This document shows, one piece after another, positions 61,844 through 64,000 of a stretch of 64,000 nt of DNA. This stretch comes from Planctomycetota bacterium (GTDB lineage: Bacteria > Planctomycetota > Planctomycetia > Gemmatales > Gemmataceae), in contig JACPPF010000018.1 in the NCBI GenBank assembly GCA_016191165.1, positions 88,192-152,191 of the forward strand. Direction: 5' to 3'. The notes under the pieces were generated by a model, which worked only from the letters and a program-made list of their open reading frames with translations, was not told the origin of the DNA and made no database searches. Made by a program: the position numbers and the translations under genes. Each line of letters starts with the position of its first letter. Within the stretch, counting starts at the first letter, position 1.

Positions 61844-61998
61844 GACCTGGTTCAAGTGGGCGTGACAATCCAAGCCGATCCATCTTGCCCAGTCTTCCCG
61901 GTTTTGATACCCCCTGCGCCCCGTGAGAAGACCTCAAAAAAAACGCTGCAACCTATTGCCAATGTGTAGCTTGTGGTTCGACGGGGACTTCTCACATC
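61844..61998 (+). repeat. Dispersed repeat family 2, copy B
   Basis: Matches 9302-9457 along its length. The internal hairpin pairs GTGAGAAGACC (61923-61933) with GGACTTCTCAC (61985-61995). It lies about 160 bases before gmd and fills half of that 344-base gap; the rest shows nothing clear. Confidence 0.75.
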
Positions 61999-62159
61999 TG
62001 CCGGCGCCAGCGTTGCGATTTCGTCCCCTTCAATCCCTGGGGTCTGGCCGGCCAGTAGTTTGCAGCGAAGTTGCCTTGGTATTTTCATGCCGATTTGCTA
62101 TTCTTCGCAGCCGATTAGTTCAAGTAGAAAGCCGCCGTGTCGATCATGGAGGATTCGTC

Positions 62160-63164
62160 ATGCCTCGTGCCTTTATTACCGGAATTACCGGCCAGGATGG
62201 ATCCTACCTTGCCGAACTTTTGCTCGACAAGGGTTACGAGGTGCATGGCCTGATTCGCCGCGATTCCCCGTCGCGTTCGGAGCGCATTCACCATCTTTGC
62301 GATGATCCGGACATCTACAACAAGCGGCTGTTTCTGCATTTTGCCGACCTGGGCGATTCGCTTTCACTGCTTCGCCTGATGACGCTCGTTCAACCCGACG
62401 AGGTCTACAACCTCGGCGCCCAGAGCCACGTGCGCATCAGTTTCGACGCGCCAGAGCAGACCTGCAACGCCGCGGGCATGGGCGTCCTGCGTTTGCTAGA
62501 AGCGATCATGAAGGCCAACATTCGCCCGCGATTTTACCAGGCTTCCAGCAGCGAGATGTTTGGCAAAGTCGTCGAGGTCCCGCAATCGGAAACCACCCCG
62601 TTTTATCCGCGCAGCCCCTACGGCGTGGCCAAGGTCTTCGGCTACTGGATGACGATCAACTATCGAGAAAGCTACGGGTTGCATGCCTCAAACGGCATCT
62701 TGTTCAACCACGAATCGCCTCGACGTGGTGATACCTTCGTCACGCGCAAGATCACCATGGCCGTCGCTCGCATCAAGGCTGGCTTGCAAGACAAGCTGAT
62801 GCTCGGAAACCTCGACGCCCGCCGTGATTGGGGTTACGCGGCCGAGTTCGTCGAAGCAATGTGGCTCATGCTCCAGCAGGACAAGCCGGACGATTACGTG
62901 ATCGCGACTGGCGAAACGCATAGCGTCCGCGAACTCGTGGAGATCGCGTTCGATCGGGCCGGGCTTGACTGGGAGAAGTACGTCGAGATCGACCCGAAGT
63001 TTTACCGTCCCGCGGAGGTGGATCTGTTGATCGGCGATCCCCGCAAGGCAAACGCGGTGCTCGGATGGAAACCGCGAACCACGTTCCGTCAGCTGGTGAG
63101 CATGATGGTGGACGCCGACCTTGCAGCGTTAGGTTTGCAGCGTCGCCTCCGCGCCGCAGGCTGA
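62160..63164 (+). CDS. gmd: GDP-mannose 4,6-dehydratase
   Basis: 334 residues from ATG 62160 (GGAGG eight bases upstream). It turns GDP-mannose into GDP-4-keto-6-deoxymannose, the precursor of GDP-fucose and related sugars. The Rossmann motif is [18 protein letters not shown]; the catalytic set is Ser/Glu in [11 protein letters not shown] and Tyr/Lys in [32 protein letters not shown] and [14 protein letters not shown] are diagnostic of GMD. No partner fucose synthase follows in the window. Confidence 0.97.
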   Translation: MPRAFITGITGQDGSYLAELLLDKGYEVHGLIRRDSPSRSERIHHLCDDPDIYNKRLFLHFADLGDSLSLLRLMTLVQPDEVYNLGAQSHVRISFDAPEQTCNAAGMGVLRLLEAIMKANIRPRFYQASSSEMFGKVVEVPQSETTPFYPRSPYGVAKVFGYWMTINYRESYGLHASNGILFNHESPRRGDTFVTRKITMAVARIKAGLQDKLMLGNLDARRDWGYAAEFVEAMWLMLQQDKPDDYVIATGETHSVRELVEIAFDRAGLDWEKYVEIDPKFYRPAEVDLLIGDPRKANAVLGWKPRTTFRQLVSMMVDADLAALGLQRRLRAAG

Positions 63165-63194
63165 AGGGGAGGCCCCAAGGTGAGCGCCGCGAGC

Positions 63195-63225
63195 CGTGGG
63201 GATCGGGCCCACGAAGTTTTTTTTT
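63195..63225 (+). terminator. Rho-independent terminator of gmd
   Basis: CGTGGG (63195-63200), loop, CCCACG (63208-63213), then nine Ts (63217-63225), 30 bases after the gmd stop. Confidence 0.8.
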
Positions 63226-63234
63226 ACCAGGACG

Positions 63235-63262
63235 TTGACACGTCCGCCCGCGCGTCTATAAT
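63235..63262 (+). promoter_or_regulatory. Consensus sigma-70-type promoter of the tRNA/rRNA unit
   Basis: TTGACA (63235-63240) and TATAAT (63257-63262) both match consensus exactly, with a 16-base spacer. Strong promoters of this kind are typical of stable-RNA operons. Transcription should start near 63269. Confidence 0.85.
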
Positions 63263-63268
63263 TCCTGA

Positions 63269-63415
63269 GACGTAGTTAATTCGACGGAACCACACCCCCT
63301 GAAGTATTGTCAAAACCCATGCTGAGCCAAAACGCGATTATTTTGACCGGTTGACGCTCTATCCCATCCAAGTGTTGGATAGAGCCAAACCCACGCCGGT
63401 TTGGCTTTTTTGTTT
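63269..63415 (+). ncRNA. Leader RNA ending in a terminator, possibly a small RNA
   Basis: The ~147-nt product between the consensus promoter and the terminator contains a hairpin GCTCTATCC/GGATAGAGC (63356-63364, 63377-63385) followed by the terminator stem. No small protein with a ribosome site is evident. It could be an attenuated leader of the tRNA-rRNA transcript or a free small RNA. No known RNA family was recognised. Confidence 0.4.
63384..63415 (+). terminator. Intrinsic terminator ahead of the tRNA genes
   Basis: GCCAAAC (63384-63390), 8-base loop, GTTTGGC (63399-63405), then TTTTTTGTTT. Its place between the promoter and the tRNAs means transcription must read through or restart. 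Confidence 0.75.
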
Positions 63416-63458
63416 GCCCTGCTCCCCTCGCCCGCCGGGAGAAGGGTTGGGGGTGAGG

Positions 63459-63532
63459 GGGTGCATAGCTCAGTTGGCTAGAGCGCAGCCCTGATAAGGC
63501 TGAGGTCCATGGTTCGAGTCCATGTGCACCCA
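63459..63532 (+). tRNA. tRNA-Ile(GAT)
   Basis: 74 nt. Acceptor GGGTGCA pairs with TGCACCC, discriminator A; anticodon loop CTGATAA with GAT at 63493-63495; T-arm GGTTCGAGTCC. CCA is not encoded. Followed 45 bases later by tRNA-Ala, the usual rRNA-spacer pair. Confidence 0.97.
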
Positions 63533-63577
63533 GTTCACGGCGAGCCGGGTGGCGTTAGCCCTCGGAGATCGTATTCC

Positions 63578-63650
63578 GGGGACGTAGCTCAACTGGGAGA
63601 GCGCCGGCTTTGCAAGCCGGAGGTTGAGGGTTCGATCCCCTTCGTCTCCA
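63578..63650 (+). tRNA. tRNA-Ala(TGC)
   Basis: 73 nt. Acceptor GGGGACG pairs with CGTCTCC (one G-T pair), discriminator A. Anticodon stem CCGGC/GCCGG with loop TTTGCAA, TGC at 63611-63613. T-arm GGGTTCGATCCCC. Confidence 0.97.
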
Positions 63651-63859
63651 CAATACAGGCGAAAGATCGAGAAGATTTGTTCCGATGAATAGAAGCCCAG
63701 GGGTATGCAACGCGAATCCCTGGGAAATGAATCGAACCTGATCGCGAGCCGGCGCATCCGAAAATGTGCGTCCGCTCCTGGTCAGTCCGATTCGTGGCAA
63801 TCTCCTGAAAAAGATTGTTGCCAGCGGTTGCACGGGATTCCTCTGGAATCCTGCCAGGG

Positions 63860-63875
63860 TGTTCTTTGACAATTA
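63860..63875 (+). promoter_or_regulatory. boxA-like rRNA antitermination site
   Basis: TGTTCTTTGACAATT closely resembles the rRNA boxA region TGCTCTTTAACAATT. In other bacteria NusB/NusE bind it before 16S and 23S rRNA. A hairpin CCCCAGGA-TTAT-TCCTGGGG follows at 63903-63922. It implies an rRNA gene, most likely 23S, just beyond the right edge. Confidence 0.7.
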
Positions 63876-64000
63876 GGCAGCGGAAAGAGTTGCATCTTCA
63901 AGCCCCAGGATTATTCCTGGGGGTGAAGTATTAAGTGATTCTCTGTATGCGTCGTGAGAAACGAAAGATCAATTCGTTACTTATTTCTGTTCGGTTTTTA

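Noticed and set aside
63470..63872. Minus-strand frames across the tRNA-Ile/tRNA-Ala genes
   Set aside because: They are antisense to clear tRNA genes and contain the usual spurious DSNHGPQPYQGCA/GSNPQPPACKAGAL text.

Overview
The window looks like a planctomycete chromosome, probably a Gemmata- or Isosphaera-like lineage. This is inferred from gene families, with no alignment run. The signs are: a DUF1549/DUF1553 protein with a CxxCH motif, PQQ-propeller and NHL proteins, a Flp pilin, a secG-yicC-gmk-rpoZ cluster, duplicated ExbD genes, many dispersed palindromes, high GC, and a tRNA-Ile/tRNA-Ala pair with its own promoter and no 16S rRNA in front of it.

Layout. 1-5.5 kb: a methyltransferase/PQQ-propeller protein cut by the left edge, a Gfo/Idh oxidoreductase, a DapA-family aldolase and a Flp pilin. 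5.5-6.6 kb: a nested repeat zone with a 142-bp MITE-like element. 6.6-11 kb: NHL protein, a Met/Gly-rich secreted protein broken by a 1-base frameshift, and an outer-membrane barrel. 11.0-13.4 kb: a foreign-looking island running from a transposase remnant to the 3' half of a tRNA-Gln; it carries a tightly packed operon of an ArsN-like acetyltransferase, a frameshifted Cys protein, a LMW-phosphatase/SUI1 fusion and an HTH protein. 13.5-19.1 kb: esterase, an unknown two-gene module, two methyltransferases, a DUF4198 protein and an HTH-receiver regulator. 19.7-23.6 kb: a membrane protein and the secG-yicC-gmk-rpoZ cluster, all on the minus strand.

24-47.5 kb is mostly metabolism: lipoprotein, Rid protein, Asp/Asn hydroxylase, a molybdopterin oxidoreductase, a GlcD-GlcF type fusion, HPPD, PxpA-PxpC, a D-2-hydroxyacid dehydrogenase, DUF1549 protein, histidine kinase, aquaglyceroporin, transglutaminase, sialidase-like protein, an acyltransferase/acyl-CoA synthetase fusion, TrmJ and a double alpha/beta hydrolase. 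47.7-52.8 kb holds the most striking system: ExbB, two ExbD proteins, a membrane protein, and a protein whose N-terminal membrane helix carries the TonB SxxxH signature fused to a prenyltransferase-like alpha/alpha toroid. 52.8-63.2 kb: esterase, lutABC, citrate synthase, ScpA, a Clp-N-like protein, a pseudo-phosphatase lipoprotein, a Cys/Met PLP enzyme and GDP-mannose dehydratase. 63.2-64 kb: a perfect sigma-70 type promoter, a terminator-ended leader, tRNA-Ile(GAT), tRNA-Ala(TGC) and a boxA-like site, probably leading into 23S rRNA beyond the right edge.

Two repeat systems run through the window. One is a set of intergenic perfect palindromes with constant ends and changing cores, often just after stop codons. 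The other is a 142-bp element with 13-bp (or 12-bp) terminal inverted repeats and 8-bp target duplications, present twice, both times inserted into another repeat.
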